Below are positions 7,120 through 15,913 of a stretch of DNA of 48,050 nt, one piece after another. Positions within the stretch are counted from its first letter, which is position 1. Each line of letters begins with the position of its first letter. The stretch lies in assembly GCA_017428055.1 (NCBI GenBank), contig JAFRRN010000016.1:1-48050 (forward strand), read 5' to 3'. The notes below the pieces were generated by a model. It made no database searches and was not told the DNA's origin. It worked only from the letters and a program-made list of their open reading frames with translations. The translations under genes and the position numbers were made by a program. Source of the DNA: Prevotella sp. (lineage in GTDB: Bacteria > Bacteroidota > Bacteroidia > Bacteroidales > Bacteroidaceae).

Positions 7120-9327
7120 TTATTCTGCTGTTAAATAGAGTACCCGACTTGACCAATTGACCTTTTTCGACCATTCCACGTCGTGGGTGTAGGGCATCTC
7201 CAATCCATGATTCATGAGGTAGGAGCCGCTGAAGCTCTTGCCCTCGCAGTCCAAAGGCTGCTTGTCGATACGGTTCAACTCGTGTACCTTGTACATCTTT
7301 CCGGCATCGAGTCCCGCCATCTTCACGCGGGGCAGGTGCTCGTTTTGGAACTGTTCGGTCTTCCACCAGTAGAAGACGGCCTTGTCCTTGGCATCGCTCA
7401 CGTACATCATCGATGCCAGACCCTTGTTGTCGTAGGGCGAGAGGAGGCGGTAGATGTCGCCAAACTGCACCACGGGACGTATCTCCTTGTACTCCTTGAT
7501 GGCCTGGCGGCAGAGAGCCTTCTCCTCGTCAGTCATGTTCTTGGGCTGTATCTCCATGCCGAGACGGCCGCTCATCGCCACGTCGATGCGCATCTTGAGG
7601 CTCGTGGTGCGATACACCGTATGGTTGGGGGCTGCGGAGATGTGGCTTGCCATCGCAATGGCGGGGAAGAAGTAACTGGTGCCCCATTGCATGTAGATGC
7701 GTTGGAGGGCATCGGTGTTGTCGCTCACCCAGAACTCGTCGAAGTAGGGCAACACGCCCCAGTTGGCCCTGCCGCCGCCGCTGGCACATGCCTGGATGGT
7801 GAGGTCGGGGTATTTGTCGCGAATGCGTTGGCACACTTTCTCGAACCCTCTGTGGTATTCGATGTACAGATGGCTCTGCTCGTTGGCTGGCAGATACTGG
7901 CTGCCGTGGTTCATGATGGCCATGTTGGCATCCCATTTGATGTAGTCTATCTCGGGGTATTTCGTCATGAGGTCGTCCACAATCTTGAAGCAGAAGTCTT
8001 GCACCTTGGGATTGGCGAGGTCAAGAACTAACTGTGTGCCGCCGCGTCCCAACACGGCATCGCGCCGTGGAGCCTTGATAATCCAGTCGGGATGCTTCTC
8101 ATACAATTCGCTGACGCTATTGGTCATCTCTGGTTCTATCCAAATGCCAAACTTGATGCCGTGTTTCTTGGCATCGCGCAGCAGCCCCTCGATGCCCTCT
8201 GGCAGCTTGTCGGTGTCCACCACCCAGTCGCCCAACGACGAGTTGTCGGTCTTGCGCTTATACTTGTCGCCAAACCAACCGTCATCCATCACGAACAACT
8301 CGCCACCCATTGAGGCGATGTCGCCCATCATTTGGTCCATTCCTTGCTGGTTGATGTCGAAATACACTCCCTCCCAAGAGTTGAGTAGTATTTTCCGTTC
8401 CACGTCTCCGTGCATAAGCTTGTATGTCCTTCCCCAGCGGTGGAAGTTGCGTGACGCGCCGCTCAGCCCCTCTTTCGAGAACGTGAGAGCCAGTGCCGGC
8501 GTGGTGAATGTCTCGCCTTTCTTCAGGTGGTATTCCGAGTTGTCCTCATTGATGCCCGCGAAAAAGTAGTGATATTCGGTGTCATCGGTGTCGATTTTCA
8601 GTCGGAAGTTGCCCGTATAGCACAATGCCGCACCAATCACGTCGCCCGCATTCTCACGCGCCTTGCCGTCGAGCGAGAACATCACCTCGGCATGGTCGGT
8701 GTGCGAGTTGCGTGTGCCGTCCTTGTTCTTGATGACTTTCTGGCCGGGTTCGAGTAGTTCCTCGCTCACCCTTCCCTCATTGGCCCAGGAGCCATAGAGG
8801 TGTGAGAGCCACACCTCGCCCCTTCGGATGGGCAGGCAAGCCGAAGCGAAGGTGGTGAGCGTGACCGTTCCCTTCTCGTTGTTGGTGATTTCCGTCCAAG
8901 TCTCGATCATGTCCACGTCATGGTAGGCACGATACTTGATGTCCACCGTGATGGGATAGACGGCATCCTTCGTGTGGATGGTCGTCACGGTGGCATGTCT
9001 CTCCTCTGCCTGTTCCACGCCTGTGGCAACCAGTGCCGTAGACATGTTGCCGTCTACATGGCGCATCGCCAGGGCATCTTCGGCAGGGGTGTTCAGCCCG
9101 TGTGTGGGATAGACCTCCATCCTACCATTTCGTGGCTGTTGTAAATGCCCCATTTCCGTCGCGTTCAGCTTATTGCCGAAATAGACATACGTGGGTTGCT
9201 TCCCGTTCTCCACGTCCAAGATCAAGGACATTTTGGGTGTCTCCACCACCACCGGCTTTGCCAGTAGCAGGGTGGGGAGGGATAGGAGCATGAAGAGGGT
9301 TGCTGTCTTTTTGCTGAGCTTATTCAT
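7120..9327 (-). CDS. GH36 alpha-galactosidase, exported
   Basis: This 735-aa protein has an N-terminal signal peptide (TATLFMLLSLPTLLLAKP). The family GH36 layout is visible: an N-terminal beta-supersandwich, a TIM barrel with LFVMDDGWFGDKY (about 346-357), the nucleophile in YIKWDANM (Asp about 466), CASGGGRANWGVL, the acid/base in FWVSDNTDALQR (Asp about 536), then a C-terminal beta domain. It is expected to cleave terminal alpha-1,6-galactose from raffinose-type sugars or galactomannan in the periplasm. It lies 31 bp after the LRR gene and 16 bp before the FAS1 gene on one transcript. Length matches the family (about 700-750 aa). Substrate cannot be set from sequence alone. Confidence 0.95.
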   Translation of the reverse strand: MNKLSKKTATLFMLLSLPTLLLAKPVVVETPKMSLILDVENGKQPTYVYFGNKLNATEMGHLQQPRNGRMEVYPTHGLNTPAEDALAMRHVDGNMSTALVATGVEQAEERHATVTTIHTKDAVYPITVDIKYRAYHDVDMIETWTEITNNEKGTVTLTTFASACLPIRRGEVWLSHLYGSWANEGRVSEELLEPGQKVIKNKDGTRNSHTDHAEVMFSLDGKARENAGDVIGAALCYTGNFRLKIDTDDTEYHYFFAGINEDNSEYHLKKGETFTTPALALTFSKEGLSGASRNFHRWGRTYKLMHGDVERKILLNSWEGVYFDINQQGMDQMMGDIASMGGELFVMDDGWFGDKYKRKTDNSSLGDWVVDTDKLPEGIEGLLRDAKKHGIKFGIWIEPEMTNSVSELYEKHPDWIIKAPRRDAVLGRGGTQLVLDLANPKVQDFCFKIVDDLMTKYPEIDYIKWDANMAIMNHGSQYLPANEQSHLYIEYHRGFEKVCQRIRDKYPDLTIQACASGGGRANWGVLPYFDEFWVSDNTDALQRIYMQWGTSYFFPAIAMASHISAAPNHTVYRTTSLKMRIDVAMSGRLGMEIQPKNMTDEEKALCRQAIKEYKEIRPVVQFGDIYRLLSPYDNKGLASMMYVSDAKDKAVFYWWKTEQFQNEHLPRVKMAGLDAGKMYKVHELNRIDKQPLDCEGKSFSGSYLMNHGLEMPYTHDVEWSKKVNWSSRVLYLTAE

Positions 9328-9358
9328 GATAGTCTATTGTTTATGTGATGATTAGAAG

Positions 9359-10609
9359 TTAGAAGACGTTGATGTTCAAGAATTTACACCATTGCTTGTC
9401 ATATTCATAGTTCTTCACCACGCCCTTTTTCACGATAAGCGTACCCTCGCGAGAGGTCGCCTTGCTAAACGAGCTGCTGCTCATCTTGGGCGGGGCGGCG
9501 GTCTGTACCGTCACTTCCATTAGGTTGACACAGTCCTCAAAGGCACTGCTGCCAATCTCTTTCAGCCCGCTCGGCAGCTCGATGGCCGTCATGCTGGTGC
9601 ATCCCCGGAAGGCGTTGTTGCCTATCGCCTTGATGGATGCGGGGATCTTGATGGTCACCAAGGAGGTGCAGTTCTTGAACATCTCGGCTGGGATCTTGTC
9701 GATGGAATTGGGGATGGTCGCCTTGATGAGGTTAGAACAGTCCTCGAATATTCCCGTTCCGATGACTTTCAGCGAATTGGGAAGCAGTAGGCTGTCGAGG
9801 CTTGAGCAGTCCTTGAACGCGTCGTCGTCGATGCGCTGCACCGAGTTGGGGATAGTGATTTCCTTCAGGCTGCTGCATTTCTCAAACAATCCGCTCTCGA
9901 TGCGAACGATGCTGTTGGGCAGCTTGATGCTCTTCAAACTCACACATCCCTCAAACGAGCCATTGCCAATCTCCTTCACGCCAGAGGGGATGTTGACCGT
10001 CTCCAACGAGGTGCAGTCCTTAAAGACATCCTTTCCGATGGTAACGGTGCCGTCGGGCAGGGTCACGTCCATCAAACTCGAACAGCCCTCGAAGGTGTCG
10101 TTGGGAATCTTGGTCAGCGACTTGGGCAATGTGATGGTTGCCAACGACTTGCAGTCGCGAAACACCCCAGTCCCCATTTTGCTGATACGGTCGGGCATGT
10201 TGACGGTGGTCAGGCTGGTGCAAGCCTCGAAGAAATTGACGGGCAGTTCGTCTATTCTTTGCGGCAACGTGACTTCCGTCAGGCTTGAGCATCCCTTGAA
10301 AGCCTCCGCGCCTATCTTCGTCACCGTCTTGGGGATGCTGATGGCGGTCATGCCGGAGCAGCCGGAGAACGCCCCGGCGGCTATTTCCTCCACGTAATAG
10401 GTGATGGTGTCCACGGTAATCTTCTCGGGGATTGTGATCTCGTCGATGTAAGGAACGTCGCTTTTCACCACAACGGCAAGTTCCTTCTTGGGGTTAAGTT
10501 GGTAACTGATGCCATCCACGATGTTTTTTTTCGCCTTGATGTTGACGGCGAGTGCTGGTGTACATGCCAACAAGGCAAGTGCCATAAGTATAGGTTTTAG
10601 TCTGGTCAT
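9359..10609 (-). CDS. BspA-like leucine-rich repeat (LRR_5) exported protein
   Basis: This 416-aa protein has a signal peptide (MTRLKPILMALALLACTPALA) and about twelve 23-residue repeats of the BspA/TpLRR kind, with the pattern IGxxAFxGCxSLxxVxLPxxLxx running from about residue 75 to 375. A C-terminal VKKGVVKNYEYDKQW-type end follows. Such repeats form a surface solenoid used for adhesion or binding in oral and gut Bacteroidetes. The LRR gene is the first gene of a three-gene operon with GH36 and FAS1 and has an excellent promoter at 10658-10689. The C-terminus has no T9SS-type domain that I can recognise, so its anchoring is unclear. Confidence 0.93.
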   Translation of the reverse strand: MTRLKPILMALALLACTPALAVNIKAKKNIVDGISYQLNPKKELAVVVKSDVPYIDEITIPEKITVDTITYYVEEIAAGAFSGCSGMTAISIPKTVTKIGAEAFKGCSSLTEVTLPQRIDELPVNFFEACTSLTTVNMPDRISKMGTGVFRDCKSLATITLPKSLTKIPNDTFEGCSSLMDVTLPDGTVTIGKDVFKDCTSLETVNIPSGVKEIGNGSFEGCVSLKSIKLPNSIVRIESGLFEKCSSLKEITIPNSVQRIDDDAFKDCSSLDSLLLPNSLKVIGTGIFEDCSNLIKATIPNSIDKIPAEMFKNCTSLVTIKIPASIKAIGNNAFRGCTSMTAIELPSGLKEIGSSAFEDCVNLMEVTVQTAAPPKMSSSSFSKATSREGTLIVKKGVVKNYEYDKQWCKFLNINVF

Positions 10610-10657
10610 TTGTTATGAATTTATAAATATTGTGAGTCGTATTATGTATAGCTTTCG

Positions 10658-10689
10658 CAAAGATAATGATATTTGACGAAATGCCCAAA
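10658..10689 (-). promoter_or_regulatory. promoter of the LRR-GH36-FAS1 operon
   Basis: On the minus strand TTTG (10686-10689), a 20-bp spacer and TATCTTTG (10658-10665) match the Bacteroidetes -33/-7 consensus exactly. It lies about 50 bp before the LRR start codon. Confidence 0.8.
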
Positions 10690-11321
10690 TAAAAACGACC
10701 AAATAATGAGTAATGTCTTCAATTCCGGTTGGCTTGCCTATGTTGGGCTGGTGTGCCTATAGCTGGTGGAAACCATATTCTGGGGGACGTGATTTCCATT
10801 GAAAGATCTTGACAAAATGACTATCGTGGAAAAGTTTGAAATAGGATTAGGGGAAGTCGATTTATGGGTTAATAAACGTGAAAATACGGATGAAGCGATG
10901 CCGAGATATGCCTTTAACATTTTTTGTGTGGCATTTATCGCCGATAAATGCCACGGTAATTGCCCATAGATGCCGCATTTATCGGCGACGGATGCCGCCC
11001 AAATAATGTTAAAATGTGGCATTTACGGATGGTGTGAGACACCCCTTTTTGGTAAGTCGTTAGTATTCAGCGTTTTAGGGAAACGCCATTTTGGGGCTTA
11101 TTTTCACCCACGGGAAAGGAAGTTGCAAACGATGCCCTTCATTTAAGCCCATTTCGTGAGTTTTATTTGACAAACTGCCCTCTCTTTGATAGGGTGCAAC
11201 AATCATTGTTGGGTATGGTTTCTACTTGTCGAAAGAGAGGTCTTGAGGTGTTTTGGAGAGGGAAATGGCAGCATCATGTTCGTATGGGAAGATGAGAAGG
11301 GTATGCTATTGCCCTACGGAA
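10690..11321. other. 632-bp gene-free region containing the 22-bp-period array
   Basis: No convincing gene is seen on either strand; the short open frames lack family resemblance and normal codon use. The main structure is the periodic array at 10928-11037. An outer inverted repeat TTTAACATT (10913-10921) / AATGTTAAA (11005-11013) encloses most of it. The rest (11038-11321) shows no feature I can name. Confidence 0.6.
10928..11037. repeat. 22-bp-period intergenic array, five degenerate units
   Basis: Units start at 10928, 10950, 10972, 10994 and 11016, exactly 22 bp apart. They begin G(T/C)(G/C)(G/C)C and the first four end in AT, for example GTGGCATTTATCGCCG and GCCGCATTTATCGGCG. Units 1 and 2 meet in a 13-bp palindrome (10928-10940 and 10942-10954). 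The core GTGGCATTTA returns at 11016 and in the second array at 32423. Confidence 0.7.
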
Positions 11322-12209
11322 TTAATATGGAGACAAACCCTCAATGAACGTAAGGACCAATTGGTTGAACTCTTCCGGGCGTTCCATGTTGAGCATGTGG
11401 CCGCAATCGGGGATGACTTCGTAGCGGGCATTGGTGAGATAGGGTAATTCGGCGGGTTGTCCTTTCTTGTTTTTCACTTCGTTCTCGCCTCGGATGATGA
11501 GGGTAGGGGTGTCAATCTTGCCGCGTTGGCGTAGCCGTTCCCAAGCCTCCTTGCCATAGAAGAGGCGCACCTCCTTGTGCAGGGGTTGCCATGCCGACCA
11601 GTCTTGGATCATTTGCCAGAGGGACTTTCGCATCCGCTCGCGCCGACTTCCGCCCGATGACATCAGTGCTTCGTGCCATTCCTTTTTATAGATGTCTATT
11701 CCTTTTTGTTTTAAGGCGGCAATCTCTTGGTCACGTTTGGCTTTCTCCGTCTCGTCCATCGGTGTGGACGGGCCGGGGCTGTTGCGTATGCCACCGCTGG
11801 TGAGGGTACATGACAACATCCTTTCGGGGTACATGGCAAGCATGTCGCCCGCCACGAATGCCCCCATCGACAGGCCGACGATATGAGCCTGGTCGATGTG
11901 CAGGGAGTCCATTAGTGTGATGAGGTCATCGACATGGGTGGATTGGAATGTTTCCGTCTGTTCAGATGATTTGCCGTAACCCCTGAAATCGAGACGTATG
12001 ACACGGTGGGTCTTTGAGAAAGCCTTCCATTGCGGGTTCCACATACGGGTGTCGAGGGAATGGCCATGGAGGAGGATAACGGGCTTGCCTTTCCCTCGTT
12101 GTTCATAATAGACTTTGCCACCGCCCGAAACGGTGACAAAGCCTTGTTGGGTGGTCTTGCATCCTGTGAGCAAGCCAATCAGCAACACCCAAGGGAAGAT
12201 GCTTCTCAT
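11322..12209 (-). CDS. alpha/beta-hydrolase lipoprotein
   Basis: This is a 295-aa alpha/beta hydrolase with a lipoprotein signal (MRSIFPWVLLIGLLTGC, Cys 17). It shows the oxyanion-hole region VILLHGHSLDTRMW, the nucleophile elbow HIVGLSMGAFVAGDM, an acid candidate in TLIIRGENEVKNKKG, and a C-terminal His in VIPDCGHMLNMERPEEFN, so the triad is complete. The start at 12209 is chosen over a longer frame because its ATG overlaps the stop of the esterase gene as ATGA, a sign of translational coupling, and gives a clean lipobox. It probably hydrolyses an ester or releases an acyl group at the cell surface or periplasm, working with the neighbouring esterase. Substrate is unknown. Confidence 0.9.
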   Translation of the reverse strand: MRSIFPWVLLIGLLTGCKTTQQGFVTVSGGGKVYYEQRGKGKPVILLHGHSLDTRMWNPQWKAFSKTHRVIRLDFRGYGKSSEQTETFQSTHVDDLITLMDSLHIDQAHIVGLSMGAFVAGDMLAMYPERMLSCTLTSGGIRNSPGPSTPMDETEKAKRDQEIAALKQKGIDIYKKEWHEALMSSGGSRRERMRKSLWQMIQDWSAWQPLHKEVRLFYGKEAWERLRQRGKIDTPTLIIRGENEVKNKKGQPAELPYLTNARYEVIPDCGHMLNMERPEEFNQLVLTFIEGLSPY

Positions 12210-13522
12210 TTTAAGTGCTTCTTGATCCATTCCATCTGCCCATAGTTGATGTTCTCGGTGGTCCAATGCTCATTGATGGGCGTGATGAGCGACTCCTTGG
12301 GGGCGGTGATGAGGTTCCACACGATATAGGAAGTGGTGGGTGGACAGGTGTTGTCGTTGTAACCCCAAGTGATGTACGTGGGACAGGTGATGCGCCTTGC
12401 GAAGTTCACCACGTCAAAGTATTGCATGGTCTTCACCTTTTCGTCGGTCAACATGCCGCTGGAACGATTGAAATGTGGATAGCCCCCGGCGCGGTTGTCA
12501 AGGTAGCCCGCCATGTCGCTGAGGGCAGGATGGTTGGCGACACATGCCGTGACACGTGGGTCGAGGCCCGCCGTGATGAGCGACAGGGCACCTCCTTGGC
12601 TTCCTCCTTGCACGGCGATGTTCTTTCCATCCCATTCGGGGAGCGAGGTCAGATAGTCAATGCAGCGCACACAAGCCACGTAGACATGTTTCATATAGTA
12701 GTTGTTGCGATTGTCAAGCCCATTTTCAAGATAGCCGTTCCCGTCGGAAAAGGCGGTGCTGATTTCCTTGAAAGTCTCGCCGTCGATCTCGGGGTTAAGT
12801 CCGTGGATCTCGATCTCCAACCGTATGAAGCCGTTTTTGGCATAGTAGGTGCTGCGCATGGGCTCTTTGATGGTCTTGATGCCTGCGCCTGGAGGGCACA
12901 GGACGACGGGATATTTCCCTTCTTTCTTGGGCTTTGTCAAGTAGCCATATACGCTATGCCGTCTGTCGGTCTTGATTTTCAGGAGGAAACAGTCGAAGTC
13001 ATCGATGGTGTATTTATCCACTTTCGTACAGGTTACAGAGAGGGGCGACTTTCTTGCCTCTTCGAGATTCTTTGCCCAGAAGTCGTCAAAGTCGGATGGG
13101 TTCTTGGTATAGGGCTTCAGTTGTTCGGGCGAGAAACCCACCTTGACATGGTGTCCCACCTTCTTCCCATTCACCGTGGCGGTCAGTCGTAAATCCAAAA
13201 AACCGGGCTTTTTCATCGTGCCCATGTCGATGACGGCACGTCCGTTTTTCAACTTTGCCGTACCCTTTTGGGTGGAGGGCATCATGTCGGGGCCGATCTC
13301 ATAGCTCACTTCAATGTCTTGTGGAACGCCATAGAGATAAAATCCCACGTCCACTTTTGCCTTCTCGCCCGTCTTGTAGAGCCAGTCGGCATGGTCGGGA
13401 ACAGTCACCCAGAGGTAATCACTGCGGTAGGGATAATTCTCTGCGTTAATATTGATATTGACGAAAAACAACATGGCAACAATTGCCGTTGTGGAAAAAA
13501 GAATGGCTTGATACTTTCTCAT
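12206..13522 (-). CDS. AXE1-family acetyl(xylan) esterase, exported
   Basis: This 438-aa protein has an N-terminal hydrophobic signal (AILFSTTAIVAMLFFVNININA) and an N-terminal beta domain of about 120 residues, followed by an alpha/beta-hydrolase domain of the acetyl xylan esterase / cephalosporin-C deacetylase (AXE1) family. Motifs include PVVLCPPGAGIK, the nucleophile elbow IAVQGGSQGGALSL (Ser about 308), an acid site in TYITWGYNDNTCPPTTSY and the His in INEHWTTE. It should remove acetyl groups from xylan- or pectin-type glycans or from acetylated oligosaccharides. The gene is the first of a two-gene unit with the lipoprotein hydrolase and has its own -7 box at 13567, separate from the SusCD transcript. 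Confidence 0.92.
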   Translation of the reverse strand: MRKYQAILFSTTAIVAMLFFVNININAENYPYRSDYLWVTVPDHADWLYKTGEKAKVDVGFYLYGVPQDIEVSYEIGPDMMPSTQKGTAKLKNGRAVIDMGTMKKPGFLDLRLTATVNGKKVGHHVKVGFSPEQLKPYTKNPSDFDDFWAKNLEEARKSPLSVTCTKVDKYTIDDFDCFLLKIKTDRRHSVYGYLTKPKKEGKYPVVLCPPGAGIKTIKEPMRSTYYAKNGFIRLEIEIHGLNPEIDGETFKEISTAFSDGNGYLENGLDNRNNYYMKHVYVACVRCIDYLTSLPEWDGKNIAVQGGSQGGALSLITAGLDPRVTACVANHPALSDMAGYLDNRAGGYPHFNRSSGMLTDEKVKTMQYFDVVNFARRITCPTYITWGYNDNTCPPTTSYIVWNLITAPKESLITPINEHWTTENINYGQMEWIKKHLK

Positions 13523-13566
13523 GGTTATTCTTTCTTTAATGAGGGTGAGTCAAATATTTGTATTTG

Positions 13567-13574
13567 CAAAGATA
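13567..13574 (-). promoter_or_regulatory. -7 box of the esterase-hydrolase unit
   Basis: The minus strand reads TATCTTTG, 45 bp before the esterase start, matching TAnnTTTG. A -33 TTTG at the right distance is not clear. Confidence 0.5.
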
Positions 13575-13715
13575 CTGTTTATTGGAATTATAAATGAGTA
13601 CAAATGAGCAAATCAGGTGGATTTTTGTGTCATCGTGTTCTTTTGACGCAAAAACACTCTAAATGGGCATAGTTCTTACTCTTTGGTGTAAAGAATTGGT
13701 ATATGTCCATAAAGA

Positions 13716-13739
13716 AAGGGATGCTTTTGAACATCCCTT
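13716..13739 (-). terminator. terminator after SusD
   Basis: AAGGGATG (13716-13723) pairs with CATCCCTT (13732-13739) around an 8-nt loop. On the minus strand the hairpin lies 20 bp after the SusD stop and is followed by a T-rich TTCTTT. Confidence 0.65.
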
Positions 13740-13759
13740 CCCTTTTGAATCAAGTTTGT

Positions 13760-15892
13760 TTATTCTTGCTTGAAACCATAACCGTTAGTGAATCCACCAT
13801 TGCTCATCACATTAGGAGTGAATGGCCAGTAGTGGATGGGTGCAGTCTCATAGTCGTATTCATAGAACAAGTACTTGTAGTATTCGTCTGCATTGGCTAC
13901 AAGAGTCTTGCCCCAGTCAACAGCCGTATATCCATCTTCTTCCAAAGCGGCAATCTCAGCATCGCTCAGGCGAGTGAACAAACCTTGGATTGCCAAGTTG
14001 GTCAAGGTGTTGCCCTTATAATCGAGTCCGTATGATGCCCAGTCGTCGTTCACACCACGCCATCCAGGGAACAAGATGGGATCGTTCTCACTTCCTTCAG
14101 GACATTGTGCGGTGAGGCGGTGTCCTTTTACAGCCTTGGCATCCACCATCTTGGTGTAGATCTGTGCGGAGATGACATTGCCATTGTCAAACTGATAGTA
14201 ACCATTGGCAGCAAGGCCATCAAGCATCTTCTTGGTCAAATCCTTCACCGCCTTGATCTTCTTGCCTACAAGACCTGTGCGGATCAACACCTCACGGCGG
14301 TCGCCCTCGCCGGCAAACTCAAAACCGCGCTCGTCGATGACGGCCTCCAACAAGGAACCCTCCTTGGCGATAAAAGCATCAACATTTGCCTTCCCGGCTG
14401 GGAATGCGCGTTCACGGATGATGGTCAGGTATTTCTTTGCCTCAGCATCATTGCCCAACATGGCACATGCCTCGGCATATCCGAGATAGATTTCAGACAT
14501 ACGCATATATGGTCCATTGATACCAGACTTACGTTGGTTGGCAGTCCATACTTTCGTTTGGCGGTTCTCATCCCATTTGTTGTAGGCGATGCCGCCACCC
14601 TTGCCTTGTGAACCAGGGTTGAAAGGCAACAGGATTTCCGTTCCATTGCCACCATTGGATGCCGTTACGGTACATGCCACGTCACGGCGCATGTCGTTGG
14701 GGTCGAACATACCATAGTAGAATGCGGGATTGATGCGCCCCTGTCCGTAGTTCTTGCAAGGATAGTTGTTCTTGCTACCACCAGTGGTTGGACGACCGAA
14801 GGAGTAGGGACGGGCATCGTTGCCTGCACCTTGTGCGATAGACACCTCATAGATGGACTCGTCGGCGAAGCCGTCATCATCCATGTGCATCTGTTGGAAG
14901 AAATATTGGTATGGGTTTCCGTAGGTACGTCCGCTCTCTGCCTTTCGTGGGTCTGTAGTGTGGAATTGTGCCGTGCCTGGATTGTCAATCACAGCCTTGA
15001 AATACTGTTGGGCCATCTCATAATACTTGCGATAGTCGGAGCGGCGACCGTATGATGCGCCGTTGTTATCCTTACCCATGGTCTCGAAAGTCAATGGATT
15101 GCCCTCACCGTCTGTACGGGGAGAGAGGTCGCCACGGCGGATTTGATAACCACCTGCTTCCAAGGCAATACGGCCAATCAGTCCTTCCACGTAGGTACGA
15201 GAGAAATAGTTCTTTCCCGTGATGCCAGGGATAGAACCCACGCGGAACATCAATGGGGCTGCCTCTGTCAATTCTTTTAGGATGACATCATAGATAGAGT
15301 CACGACCACAGAGATTGCCGGAATCAGTAGCCTTGCCACTAAGGTATGGCACATCGCCAAAGTATTTTAGCAACTCACGGTATGCCGTGGCTTTTAGTGC
15401 GACAGCTTCGCCGTAAAGTTGTCCCATGGTACTCTCTGTGCCTGCGGCAATCATCTCGTCGAATCCTTCGGATGTCTGTGTGGCTTGTACCACGATGTTT
15501 GCCTTGTTGACAACGGAATAGAGGGCAGCGTATGTGTCGTTTTCCTTTTGGTAGCTCAACAAACTGTATTCGCCAGCGTATTTGCCGTTCTGGTAGAAAC
15601 ATTCAGGATAGTGGCGACCTGGTTGGGCGTTGAATCCCTCCGGGTGACGCTCAATGTCTGATCCTGCCACATCGGCAGCATAGAAGAGGCCGTCGCCGAA
15701 CACCTTGTTCTGGGCGGCATTGATCCAGTCTGCGTATGCACCTTCGAGGGCGGCACGTGCCGTCTCACTGGTGGAGAACACGAAGGCGGCATCCGTCTTT
15801 GACGGAGAGTCTGTCTCTAAATAGTCGCTACAAGAAGTTGACAAAGCGAGAACTCCTGCTGCGCATAAAGTCGATAATAATATCTTTTTCAT
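13760..15892 (-). CDS. SusD/RagB-like glycan-binding lipoprotein
   Basis: This is a 710-aa SusD-family protein with the lipoprotein signal MKKILLSTLCAAGVLALSTSC (Cys 21), followed by the typical SDYLETDSPS. Family traits are the N-terminal TPR-like helices (AALEGAYADWINAAQN), LKATAYRELLKYFGDVPYL, MRMSEIYLGYAEACAMLGN and VIDERGFEFAGEGDRREVLIRTGL. It sits on the outer-membrane surface as the glycan-binding lid of the SusC transporter. The protein is longer than most SusDs (about 500-600 aa), with long inserted loops in the middle. The start at 15892 is preferred; an ATG 18 nt upstream would add six residues before the signal peptide. It starts 21 bp after the SusC stop. Confidence 0.96.
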   Translation of the reverse strand: MKKILLSTLCAAGVLALSTSCSDYLETDSPSKTDAAFVFSTSETARAALEGAYADWINAAQNKVFGDGLFYAADVAGSDIERHPEGFNAQPGRHYPECFYQNGKYAGEYSLLSYQKENDTYAALYSVVNKANIVVQATQTSEGFDEMIAAGTESTMGQLYGEAVALKATAYRELLKYFGDVPYLSGKATDSGNLCGRDSIYDVILKELTEAAPLMFRVGSIPGITGKNYFSRTYVEGLIGRIALEAGGYQIRRGDLSPRTDGEGNPLTFETMGKDNNGASYGRRSDYRKYYEMAQQYFKAVIDNPGTAQFHTTDPRKAESGRTYGNPYQYFFQQMHMDDDGFADESIYEVSIAQGAGNDARPYSFGRPTTGGSKNNYPCKNYGQGRINPAFYYGMFDPNDMRRDVACTVTASNGGNGTEILLPFNPGSQGKGGGIAYNKWDENRQTKVWTANQRKSGINGPYMRMSEIYLGYAEACAMLGNDAEAKKYLTIIRERAFPAGKANVDAFIAKEGSLLEAVIDERGFEFAGEGDRREVLIRTGLVGKKIKAVKDLTKKMLDGLAANGYYQFDNGNVISAQIYTKMVDAKAVKGHRLTAQCPEGSENDPILFPGWRGVNDDWASYGLDYKGNTLTNLAIQGLFTRLSDAEIAALEEDGYTAVDWGKTLVANADEYYKYLFYEYDYETAPIHYWPFTPNVMSNGGFTNGYGFKQE

Positions 15893-15913
15893 ATTTTGTT
15901 TTCCTTCCATAAA

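Noticed and set aside
10738-11022. 94-codon minus-strand frame in the gap with the 22-bp array
   Set aside because: It overlaps the periodic array, and its sequence follows the repeats rather than a protein pattern.
12215-13192. 325-codon plus-strand open frame opposite the esterase gene
   Set aside because: Antisense shadow of the AXE1 gene; no start signal, no recognisable domain.
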